From: Fluviicola sp.
Lineage (GTDB): Bacteria > Bacteroidota > Bacteroidia > Flavobacteriales_D > Crocinitomicaceae
DNA: 64,000 nucleotides
Assembly: GCF_039596395.1 (NCBI RefSeq)
Contig: NZ_JBCNJT010000004.1
Span: forward strand, 248,001 to 312,000
Direction: 5' to 3'
The notes below the pieces were generated by a model. That model saw only the letters and a program-made list of their open reading frames with translations. It was not told where the DNA came from and made no database searches. Position 1 is the stretch's first letter; each line of letters opens with the position of its first letter. Positions 34,829 through 41,695 of the stretch are shown here, piece after piece. Both the position numbers and the translations under genes were made by a program.

Positions 34829-35122
34829 ATGAAAACCATCCTTTTAATGATAATCCTGGCCGCATTTGCATGCGCATCCTGTGATAAAAACTACACCTGT
34901 AGTTGTGTGGAAACGGTTCACCAACCTGAATTTACCTATGGAACATACCATCAGGATGAATCCAGAACAAACTACTGGGTTGGTTTTTCTATTATCAAAA
35001 ACACCAAAGAGCATGCTCAGAAGCTATGTGAAAGCAGAAACACGGCCGATATCTATCAGTCTGCTTATTATGCGGAAGGTTGTCCACCAGTAGTCTCAAT
35101 AACAAACTGCTTTATCAGGTAA
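34829..35122 (+). CDS. Small Cys-containing lipoprotein (tandem copy 1)
   Basis: 97 residues. Lipobox CASC with Cys at 18. The mature part begins DKNYTCSCVETVHQPEFTYG, shares this block with the next gene, and has further Cys near 66, 84 and 93. It lacks the Ser/Thr-rich stretch of copy 2. I do not recognise a family; it is likely an outer-membrane-tethered small protein with disulfides. Gene, start region and upstream palindrome are all duplicated at 35205-35573, so the pair arose by tandem duplication of a whole transcription unit. Confidence 0.75.
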   Translation: MKTILLMIILAAFACASCDKNYTCSCVETVHQPEFTYGTYHQDESRTNYWVGFSIIKNTKEHAQKLCESRNTADIYQSAYYAEGCPPVVSITNCFIR

Positions 35123-35204
35123 GCTCCGGAAATAACTTTGAAATGGTTGTTGGTCGCAAATTCGTTTAAAAAAACACTCGAATTCATCAATTTGTTAAAC
35201 TTTT

Positions 35205-35240
35205 ATTCAGGAAATATCAAACTTGTTGCATTTCCTGAAT
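35205..35240 (+). promoter_or_regulatory. Inverted repeat over a promoter (copy 2)
   Basis: ATTCAGGAAATA (35205-35216), the same 12-base loop as copy 1, then CATTTCCTGAAT (35229-35240). TTG at 35226-35228 and TATTTTCG at 35247-35254 are again 18 bases apart. The palindrome and spacing are kept although the flanks have diverged. Confidence 0.6.
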
Positions 35241-35279
35241 CTTTATTATTTTCGACCCGAATTTATAATCATTTGAATC

Positions 35280-35573
35280 ATGAAAACAATCTTTTCATTG
35301 GCTATCTTAGCTACTTTGGCGTTAACATCTTGTAAGAAAGAGTACACATGTGCTTGTACTGTAACTGTACACCAACCGGAATTCTCTTACCAGGGACAAG
35401 TTTATCAGGAAGAAAATACAACAACGTCTTCCAGTTCAACTACAATCAAAGACAAAAAAGACGATGCTAAAAGCACATGCGAAGCAGGAAGCGCGAAAAC
35501 ATCTACGCCTTCTCCTTATGCTCAAGCAGGTGCTGAGCCAACAACTACAACTACTACTTGTGCTATCAAGTAA
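35280..35573 (+). CDS. Small Cys-containing lipoprotein (tandem copy 2)
   Basis: 97 residues. Lipobox LTSC with Cys at 18, then KKEYTCACTVTVHQPEFSYQ, parallel to copy 1. The middle is Thr/Ser-rich (NTTTSSSSTTIKDKK) and the end is TTTTTTCAIK. The Cys pattern C-x-C near the N-terminus plus two later Cys is shared with copy 1, the rest is divergent. Small size and low-complexity sequence suggest a surface or periplasmic tether; unknown function. Ends in a strong terminator. Confidence 0.75.
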   Translation: MKTIFSLAILATLALTSCKKEYTCACTVTVHQPEFSYQGQVYQEENTTTSSSSTTIKDKKDDAKSTCEAGSAKTSTPSPYAQAGAEPTTTTTTCAIK

Positions 35574-35595
35574 GCTGTAAAAAACATTTTAACAT

Positions 35596-35631
35596 AAAAA
35601 CCCGTCCTGGCCAAGCCGAGACGGGTTTTTT
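35596..35631. terminator. Bidirectional terminator
   Basis: AAAAACCCGTC (35596-35606) pairs with GACGGGTTTTT (35620-35630) around a 13-base loop, between convergent genes. Confidence 0.88.
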
Positions 35632-35691
35632 ATTTGTGGATCAATTATAAAAAAGGGACATGTATGGACACGATGATGCCTCGCGTTCCTT

Positions 35692-36663
35692 CTATGGTTT
35701 TTCTTCTTCTTTCTTTTCCTGTGCCTTTTTCTCCTCTTCGAGTTTCTTCTTCTCTTCTTCCAGTCTTTGTTTTTCCAACTCCAATTTCTCCTGTTCCAGC
35801 TTCAATCTTTCTTTTTCAAGCCGGATACGTTCTTCTTCCAATTTCTTGCCTTCTTCTTCCGTATTGGAATTACCGGTCTTTTTTTCCAGTTCTTCTTTCT
35901 TTTTCTCAGCATCTTCTGCTTTTCTTTTTGCGTCTTCTGCTCGCTTTCTCAGGTTATCTCCCGCTCCATCCGGATTCAGGTTATCCATTCCCGGAATTTT
36001 TGGCACCTTGAATCCGAAACGGGAAGAAACACCCGTTGAAACCAGCGGCCCGCCAATACCTAATTCAAAGTTCATTCCCACAAACTTGGAGAAGTAGTAG
36101 CGGAATCCCCAACAAGTTCTCATCGAGATCGGGAAAGTCGGGAAACCACTCCAGAAACCGGTTTTGTCTTCTGTTTTAACTCCATTAACGAATGTTGTGC
36201 GGTATTTCGCATTGCTTCCGATACCGATTCCGCCATACATATCCAGGCGCTTTTTCTTGATCGGGAAATGGAAATTAAAGCGGGCCTGAATGCGCACCCG
36301 GCTCATTTTGCGTTCATAAGAGTTCGTGTACGAAATCCCATCAACGATTGAATCCAAACGGTCATAACTTACACTGCTTCCGCTGTAAATCGCGTCGACA
36401 CCCATTCCAAACCAGTTGTTCAACATAAATTCAGTGCGTAATCCTGTCGGGCCGGACCCGCGACTGTCGATATTCGAAACATTCTCGTCGTCTTTTACCG
36501 CACCCAGGATTGAGCTTTTTAACCCCGGAAATAAATTGGTGTAATTCGGGAAACCGTAGTAGGGATCGTTGATCAGGTTCCATTTGGTATTCGCTTGTCC
36601 GGTTGCATGAAACACAAGCATAATGGACAGAATACTTCCCGCAAAAGCAGAAATTCTTTTCAT
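35692..36663 (-). CDS. Outer-membrane barrel-like protein with Glu/Lys coiled-coil tail
   Basis: 323 residues from the ATG at 36663, which begins the signal peptide (RISAFAGSILSIMLVFHATGQ). Residues about 25-230 alternate polar and hydrophobic and carry repeated aromatic-ended strands (RIQARFNFHFPI, MNFELGIGGPLV, SRFGFKVP), as in 8-10 stranded outer-membrane barrels. The last ~90 residues are almost only Glu, Lys, Arg, Leu and Gln (KLEEERIRLEKERLKLEQEK) and should form a long charged coiled coil. Such tails can reach peptidoglycan or partner proteins in the periplasm. Specific role unknown. A hairpin with T-run lies in or just before its leader. Confidence 0.75.
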   Translation of the reverse strand: MKRISAFAGSILSIMLVFHATGQANTKWNLINDPYYGFPNYTNLFPGLKSSILGAVKDDENVSNIDSRGSGPTGLRTEFMLNNWFGMGVDAIYSGSSVSYDRLDSIVDGISYTNSYERKMSRVRIQARFNFHFPIKKKRLDMYGGIGIGSNAKYRTTFVNGVKTEDKTGFWSGFPTFPISMRTCWGFRYYFSKFVGMNFELGIGGPLVSTGVSSRFGFKVPKIPGMDNLNPDGAGDNLRKRAEDAKRKAEDAEKKKEELEKKTGNSNTEEEGKKLEEERIRLEKERLKLEQEKLELEKQRLEEEKKKLEEEKKAQEKKEEEKP

Positions 36664-36695
36664 AAATTGTAGCGTTTGGTTTTTATTATTCTCGC

Positions 36696-36726
36696 AAAAA
36701 AACCTTCCCTTTTTCAAAGGAAGGTT
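36696..36726 (-). terminator. Terminator-like hairpin just upstream of the barrel gene
   Basis: AACCTTCC (36726-36719 on the minus strand) pairs with GGAAGGTT (36708-36701), then a T-run. It sits about 35 bases before the ATG at 36663, so it either ends upstream transcription or acts as an attenuator in the leader. Confidence 0.6.
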
Positions 36727-36892
36727 GATTTACGCGTTTTCGTTTTCACGGAGCGAAATTAAACTTATAGTTCATCTGCCTTGCATAAGTGAGACCTCAA
36801 TTCGTAAAATACCTGTTTGAATGAGCCATTGACAGTATTAATTATGCTTGCATATTTCCCTTGAAAACCCCGTAAAACCAATAATTGGGAAC

Positions 36893-36923
36893 AAAAAAAT
36901 CCCCTCTTGAATGAAGGGGATTT
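36893..36923 (-). terminator. Terminator of the mitochondrial-type aconitase
   Basis: Minus strand AAATCCCCT (36923-36915) / AGGGGATTT (36905-36897) with a 9-base loop and following T-run (36899-36893). Confidence 0.82.
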
Positions 36924-37009
36924 CATAAGTTTTTCAGAATGAATTTCTTAGCTGTTTTACAACTTCCCGATCCACTCACTGCAAACCGGGATTTGTTATT
37001 CAAGCTATT

Positions 37010-39283
37010 TTAATTTGACTTTTCCTGCAACTTGATAAGATTCAATGCCGAACCTGCTTTAAACCAATCAATCTGTTGTTCGTTGTATGTATGGTTCAAT
37101 TTAATCTCTTCTTTCGAACCGTCTGCATGAACGATTTCCAGGGTTAATTGTTTTCCCGGAGCGAAATCAACCAGGTCAATGAAGTTGAACGTATCGTCTT
37201 CCAGGATCTTGTTATAATCTGCTTCGTTTGCGAAAGTCAATCCCAGCATTCCCTGTTTCTTCAGGTTTGTTTCGTGGATGCGCGCAAAGGATTTTACAAT
37301 GACTGCCTTCACTCCCAAATGACGTGGTTCCATGGCAGCGTGCTCACGGGAAGACCCTTCTCCGTAATTGTGATCTCCCACAACAATGGAAGGAACTCCT
37401 GCATTTTTATATGCCCGGGCAACCGCAGGAACTTCACCGGTAGAACCTGTCAATTGGTTCACCACTTCGTTTGCTTTATGATTAAACGCATTTTCAGCAC
37501 CGATCAGCATGTTATTGGAAATGTTGTCCAAATGTCCGCGGTAACGCAGCCATGGGCCTGCCATTGAAATGTGGTCGGTAGTACATTTCCCGAATGCTTT
37601 GATCAATAATTTAGCATTGTGGATATTTTGTCCGTCCCAGGCAGGGAATGATTCCAATAGTTGCAAACGCGTAGAATCCGGTTTTACAATTACTTCTACG
37701 TTCGAACCGTCTTCTGCCGGAGACTGGTATCCCGGATCTTCCACATCGAATCCTTTGGTAGGAAGTTCGTCACCGTGAGGCGGAAGTAGTTTCACTTCTT
37801 CGCCCTTGTCATTGGTTAAGGTATCCGTTAGTGGATTGAATCCTAAATTTCCGGAGATTGCTATCGCAGCAACCATTTCCGGCGATGTTACGAATGCGTG
37901 CGTATTCGGGTTACCGTCTGCTCTCTTGGAGAAATTCCGGTTGAAAGAGTGCACGATCGTGTTCTTTTCCTGTTTATCCGCTCCTTCACGGTCCCACTGA
38001 CCGATACAAGGTCCGCAGGCATTGGTAAAGATTTTCGTTCCCATTTTTTCGAAGGTCGCAATGATGCCATCGCGCTCAATGGTGTAACGAACCTGTTCCG
38101 ATCCCGGGTTGATCCCGAATTCTGCTTTCGGAGTGATTCCGTGCTTCACAGCCTGCTCCACGATGGAAGCTGCCCGCGACATATCTTCGTAGGAAGAGTT
38201 GGTACAAGAACCGATTAGCCCCCACTCTACTTTCATCGGCCAGCCGTTTGCTTCCGCTTCTTCTTTCATTTTGGAAACTGGTGTACCGCGGTCCGGCGTG
38301 AATGGCCCGTTGATATGCGGTTCTAAAGTATCTAAGTCAATTTCGATCAATTCGTCAAAATAGGTTGCCGGATCTGCATACACTTCCGGGTCTCCTGTTA
38401 AATGTTCTGCAATCTGATCTGCCAAAGCAACTACTTCTGCTCTTCCGGTTGCATTCAGGTAGCGGCGCATGGCATCGTCGTACCCGAAAGTAGAAGTCGT
38501 AGCACCGATTTCGGCACCCATGTTACAGATCGTTCCTTTTCCGGTAGCAGAAAGCGAGATCGCTCCGTCACCGAAATATTCCACCACTGCCCCAGTTCCA
38601 CCTTTTACCGTAAGAATTTGTGCCACTTTCAGGATCACGTCTTTCGCGGAAGTCCATCCGTTCAGTTTACCTGTTAATTTCACCCCGATCAGTTTCGGGA
38701 ATTTCAACTCCCACGGCATTCCGGCCATGACATCCACCGCATCGGCACCACCGACACCAATGGCGATCATTCCAAGTCCGCCTCCGTTTACCGTGTGCGA
38801 ATCCGTCCCGATCATCATTCCTCCCGGGAAAGCATAGTTCTCCAGCATCACCTGGTGAATAATCCCGGCACCCGGTTTCCAGAAACCAATTCCGTATTTA
38901 TTGGAGATAGACGACAAGAAGTTAAATACTTCGCTGCTTTCGTTCAATGAGCGCTGCAAATCGGCATCAGCACCTACTTTTGCCTGGATGAGGTGGTCGC
39001 AATGTACGGTTGAAGGAACCGCTACTTTCTTTTTACCTGCCTGCATGAATTGCAATAAGGCCATTTGGGCCGTTGCATCCTGCATGGTTACGCGATCCGG
39101 CGCAAAGTCCACGTAAGATTTTCCTCTTTCGTAAGTTTGTGAAGCTGCACCATCCCAAAGGTGTGCGTATAATATCTTTTCTGTCAAAGTCAAAGGGCGA
39201 CCAACAACTTTTCTTGCAGCAGCTACGCGTTCAGGATATGCAGCGTAGACTTTTTGGATCATGTCTAAATCGAAAACAGCCAT
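37010..39283 (-). CDS. Aconitate hydratase, mitochondrial-type
   Basis: 757 residues; interconverts citrate and isocitrate in the TCA cycle with a 4Fe-4S cluster. The cluster Cys residues are in [11 protein letters not shown] and ACGPCIGQW; substrate-loop motifs [23 protein letters not shown] and the C-terminal swivel [25 protein letters not shown] are all present. Length and sequence fit the mitochondrial aconitase branch rather than the longer IRP-like AcnA. A second aconitase of the unrelated AcnB family lies 2.4 kb away at 41696, also on the minus strand. Confidence 0.95.
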   Translation of the reverse strand: MAVFDLDMIQKVYAAYPERVAAARKVVGRPLTLTEKILYAHLWDGAASQTYERGKSYVDFAPDRVTMQDATAQMALLQFMQAGKKKVAVPSTVHCDHLIQAKVGADADLQRSLNESSEVFNFLSSISNKYGIGFWKPGAGIIHQVMLENYAFPGGMMIGTDSHTVNGGGLGMIAIGVGGADAVDVMAGMPWELKFPKLIGVKLTGKLNGWTSAKDVILKVAQILTVKGGTGAVVEYFGDGAISLSATGKGTICNMGAEIGATTSTFGYDDAMRRYLNATGRAEVVALADQIAEHLTGDPEVYADPATYFDELIEIDLDTLEPHINGPFTPDRGTPVSKMKEEAEANGWPMKVEWGLIGSCTNSSYEDMSRAASIVEQAVKHGITPKAEFGINPGSEQVRYTIERDGIIATFEKMGTKIFTNACGPCIGQWDREGADKQEKNTIVHSFNRNFSKRADGNPNTHAFVTSPEMVAAIAISGNLGFNPLTDTLTNDKGEEVKLLPPHGDELPTKGFDVEDPGYQSPAEDGSNVEVIVKPDSTRLQLLESFPAWDGQNIHNAKLLIKAFGKCTTDHISMAGPWLRYRGHLDNISNNMLIGAENAFNHKANEVVNQLTGSTGEVPAVARAYKNAGVPSIVVGDHNYGEGSSREHAAMEPRHLGVKAVIVKSFARIHETNLKKQGMLGLTFANEADYNKILEDDTFNFIDLVDFAPGKQLTLEIVHADGSKEEIKLNHTYNEQQIDWFKAGSALNLIKLQEKSN

Positions 39284-39789
39284 TTTTAGTTTGTTTTTGT
39301 ATACCTCTAAATTTAAGCATTAAAAAAATAACGCGTATCACCTGGAATCTATAAATGCATAGAATTTGTCTATGGGTGGGAAGATTGAGGTTTTTATTGC
39401 GCGCAGATCTCGCGGATTATGTGGATTCATGGGACCGCAGAGAAGAGCCAGCTGTAGCTGGTGAAGACGGAGTGTCGTCTGGAAGACGCAACACGGATGT
39501 AGGAGTACGCGAAGATTTATACTGGTTTTGCTCCGAGACTTTGAGGTTATTTGTGTTTCAAGGTGTTGATTGGTTGTTTCGCTCCACTCTCTGTTTTATC
39601 GCACGCAGATTTCGCAGACTACGCAGACTCATAGAACGCAGAAAGAAGGAGGGCACAGAAGCATGAAGATCGAACTGACGGTTCATCGGTCTACTTTGAA
39701 TACTTCTTCTTAACGCTTACTTTTCCGAATAGTATTACCTTAGAATGTAAATACGGAAGCATAAATCCGAACCGGAAAATAAATAGACG
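39284..39789. other. Non-coding region with degenerate direct repeats
   Basis: 506 bases. An Arg-rich open frame crosses it, but it runs through repeats and has no start signal, so I do not call a gene. It holds two diverged copies of a ~55-base repeat (next entry) and a small palindrome CCAGCTGTAGCTGG (39447-39460). Confidence 0.65.
39391..39648 (+). repeat. Two copies of a CGCAGATTTCGCAGA-type repeat
   Basis: Copy A at 39391-39445 (GCGCGCAGATCTCGCGGATT...) and copy B at 39591-39648 (GCACGCAGATTTCGCAGACT...) align over about 55 bases, both ending in CATxGxACCGCAGA/CATAGAACGCAGA followed by AAG. The internal word CGCAGAtT recurs. This looks like a dispersed Bacteroidota intergenic repeat. 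Confidence 0.6.
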
Positions 39790-40149
39790 ATGGCTTATAG
39801 CGAAGAAACATTGGAAAGGATACGCAGAGTGTTGTTATCCAAAGAAGTGGATTTCGAGGAAAAGAAAATGTTCATGGGAGTTTGTATCATGGTAGACGAT
39901 AAAATGTGCTGCGGTACACATATTTCAAAAAATAGTCAGGAAGATTTGCTTTTTTGCAGAATCAGTGATGAAGACTATTTGAAAGCGGTGGAACGAGACG
40001 ATGTTTTCCCTATGAAAATGGGCGAACGTGTCATGAAAAACTACATTTATGTGATGGAACATGGATTTGAACATTCAAAAGACCTGGATTATTGGATCCA
40101 ACAGTGTTTGAATTACAAGCCAACAGCAAAATCAAGCAAGAAGAAGTGA
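39790..40149 (+). CDS. TfoX N-terminal domain protein
   Basis: 119 residues. The fold signature of TfoX/Sxy N-terminal domains is clear: EKKMFMGVCIMVDDKMCCGTH near 24-44 and the later KMGERVMKNYIYV. The C-terminal DNA-competence half of TfoX is absent, as in most stand-alone members outside gamma-proteobacteria; these are small cytoplasmic proteins of unsettled role. It ends in a Lys-rich tail. The lipoprotein gene starts 20 bases after its stop. Confidence 0.82.
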   Translation: MAYSEETLERIRRVLLSKEVDFEEKKMFMGVCIMVDDKMCCGTHISKNSQEDLLFCRISDEDYLKAVERDDVFPMKMGERVMKNYIYVMEHGFEHSKDLDYWIQQCLNYKPTAKSSKKK

Positions 40150-40169
40150 AAAGCAAATCTATCGCATCA

Positions 40170-40565
40170 ATGAAACAACTCATAACCATCACGTCATTAC
40201 TCATCCTTGCCATCAGCTTACCGGGCTGTAAACGGAAACTGTTTGATTACCGCAACAAGTACATCGGAAATTACCAACTCACGTATGATTTCCATTACTG
40301 GGAAATGGGCGGCATCACAAAGGACACTTCTGTTGTTTACAAGGGAAAAGTGAAATACGGAGAAAAAGGAAGTGTGAAAATCGACTGGTACGACGGTAGC
40401 GAATACATATTTGATGTTTCCAAAAAAGGGGCTATTTCCAAATGCAATCAATCTATTGGAACGATGGAGAGGAAACATTTCGAACTAAGCTTCACCGATG
40501 ATGTTTGCGGCACCGGACCGATGGGGTCTAATTATACAGTAACGCTGAGTGGGAATAAGGAGTAA
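40170..40565 (+). CDS. Predicted lipoprotein, unknown function
   Basis: 131 residues from the ATG at 40170, chosen because the lipobox SLPGC then falls at Cys 20 of a normal signal peptide. The mature part is a small beta-rich domain (GNYQLTYDFHYWEMGG, VVYKGKVKYGEKGSVKIDWYDGSEYIFDV) that resembles lipocalin-like or single-sheet lipoproteins of Bacteroidota. Probably co-transcribed with the TfoX-N gene. Confidence 0.72.
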   Translation: MKQLITITSLLILAISLPGCKRKLFDYRNKYIGNYQLTYDFHYWEMGGITKDTSVVYKGKVKYGEKGSVKIDWYDGSEYIFDVSKKGAISKCNQSIGTMERKHFELSFTDDVCGTGPMGSNYTVTLSGNKE

Positions 40566-40600
40566 TATTTATATCCACTTAATTTTCATCCATTACATCC

Positions 40601-40987
40601 ATGAAAATCCAACTTGCAATACAAAAAATTGACTGGACACTTAGCAGGCACTATCATTTTACCGATTGGGAATTTGGTGGCGGGCTAGATAAAACAGGAT
40701 TAAAAGCTCCCCGACCGGAAAAAACAGAATGGCTGACTGAATTATTTAAATACAAACTTAACCGACTGAAAGATTTTCTGTCTAGTAATCCAACCCCTCA
40801 GCATTTAGAAGACTTCATTCTGCAAGAAGTAATCAATATAAATACAACTCTTTTTCTCAGACAAGAATTCGCATTATTTGTCGGTAAGTACAATGAAATA
40901 CCTTATTACCTGTTAAATTGCAATTCAGTTTTCAATTATTACTATCAAAACATAGATACCTTTATTTTTGAAGATGGCGTTATCTGA
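40601..40987 (+). CDS. Hypothetical protein
   Basis: 128 residues, rich in aromatic and charged residues, without signal peptide or membrane span; no domain recognised. The local base composition is more AT-rich than neighbouring genes (long AAT/TAT runs near the end), which may point to recent arrival or weak selection. Only 8 bases separate it from the next gene, so the two probably share a transcript. Confidence 0.6.
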   Translation: MKIQLAIQKIDWTLSRHYHFTDWEFGGGLDKTGLKAPRPEKTEWLTELFKYKLNRLKDFLSSNPTPQHLEDFILQEVININTTLFLRQEFALFVGKYNEIPYYLLNCNSVFNYYYQNIDTFIFEDGVI

Positions 40988-40995
40988 CTTTTAAT

Positions 40996-41625
40996 ATGAA
41001 TTTCTTCCGCAAACATTGGTATGACCTGGGAGGTGCTTTAGCTCTGATCGTTGGTATTGGCTTGTACATCAACCGGTATTCATTGACAGGTTACCAGTGG
41101 CTAATGTGGTGCAGCCTCATTTCGCTCTTCTTGCATCAATTGGAGGAATACCGGATTGTTAGGACTTTTCCGGGAATGATCAATAAAGTCATGTACAACA
41201 GTGTATTGCCTGATCGTTATCCTCTGAACACCAATACTGCTTTGTACGTGAATGTATTTGTTGGCTGGATTGTTTACTTATTGGCAGCAATTCTGGCTGA
41301 GAAAGCAATCTGGCTGGGCATTGCAACGCTGTTGGTCTCAGCGGGAAACATCATCGCCCATACGATTGTTTTTAATTGGAAGGGAAAAACGGTTTACAAT
41401 GCAGGCTTAGCCACCAGTTGGTTGTTTTTTGCTCCTTGCCTGTTCTTCTTTTTTAAAATTGTTCAGGCCAATCATTTGATTACACTCACCGACTTAGTGA
41501 TCGGCATTCCGCTGGGTATTGTTTTAAACGTTGTTGGTATTCTGAAAATGATTACCTGGTTTGCAGACAAAAATACGCCTTACGTTTTCGAACAGCGGAA
41601 TTTGCTGCAAAGGGACAGGAAGTGA
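40996..41625 (+). CDS. HXXEE-domain membrane protein
   Basis: 209 residues with about five to six membrane spans. The defining motif H47-QL-E50-E51 (FLHQLEEYR) is in the second span, with later polar intramembrane residues NIIAHTIVFN. The HXXEE family is named for this motif; its activity is unknown, though the buried His/Glu cluster suggests metal binding or an intramembrane enzyme. Convergent with acnB across a hairpin. Confidence 0.8.
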   Translation: MNFFRKHWYDLGGALALIVGIGLYINRYSLTGYQWLMWCSLISLFLHQLEEYRIVRTFPGMINKVMYNSVLPDRYPLNTNTALYVNVFVGWIVYLLAAILAEKAIWLGIATLLVSAGNIIAHTIVFNWKGKTVYNAGLATSWLFFAPCLFFFFKIVQANHLITLTDLVIGIPLGIVLNVVGILKMITWFADKNTPYVFEQRNLLQRDRK

Positions 41626-41673
41626 AAAAGCCCCGCACTTTCCCGAAAATTCGGGACTCAGTGGACGGGGCTT
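41625..41673. terminator. Two-tier hairpin terminator
   Basis: Outer stem AAGCCCCG (41628-41635) / CGGGGCTT (41666-41673), inner stem TCCCGAA/TTCGGGA. The A-run on the left makes it a clear terminator for acnB on the minus strand. Confidence 0.82.
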
Positions 41674-41695
41674 CCAATTATTATTTATTCTTTTC

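Larger units (their letters stand above)
36664..37009. other. Non-coding gap between aconitase and the barrel protein
   Basis: 346 bases without a credible gene. It contains two hairpins with T-runs (minus strand) described separately and a TAAGTTTA near 36763-36770 (minus) that could be a weak -7 element for the barrel gene. Confidence 0.6.

Noticed and set aside
39355-39666. 103-codon open frame downstream of the aconitase promoter region
   Set aside because: Runs through the degenerate repeats, is Arg-rich from repeat sequence, and has no start signal or protein-like pattern.
40601-40987. Horizontal transfer of the AT-rich hypothetical gene
   Set aside because: Only a mild composition difference and no mobile element nearby; insufficient to claim.
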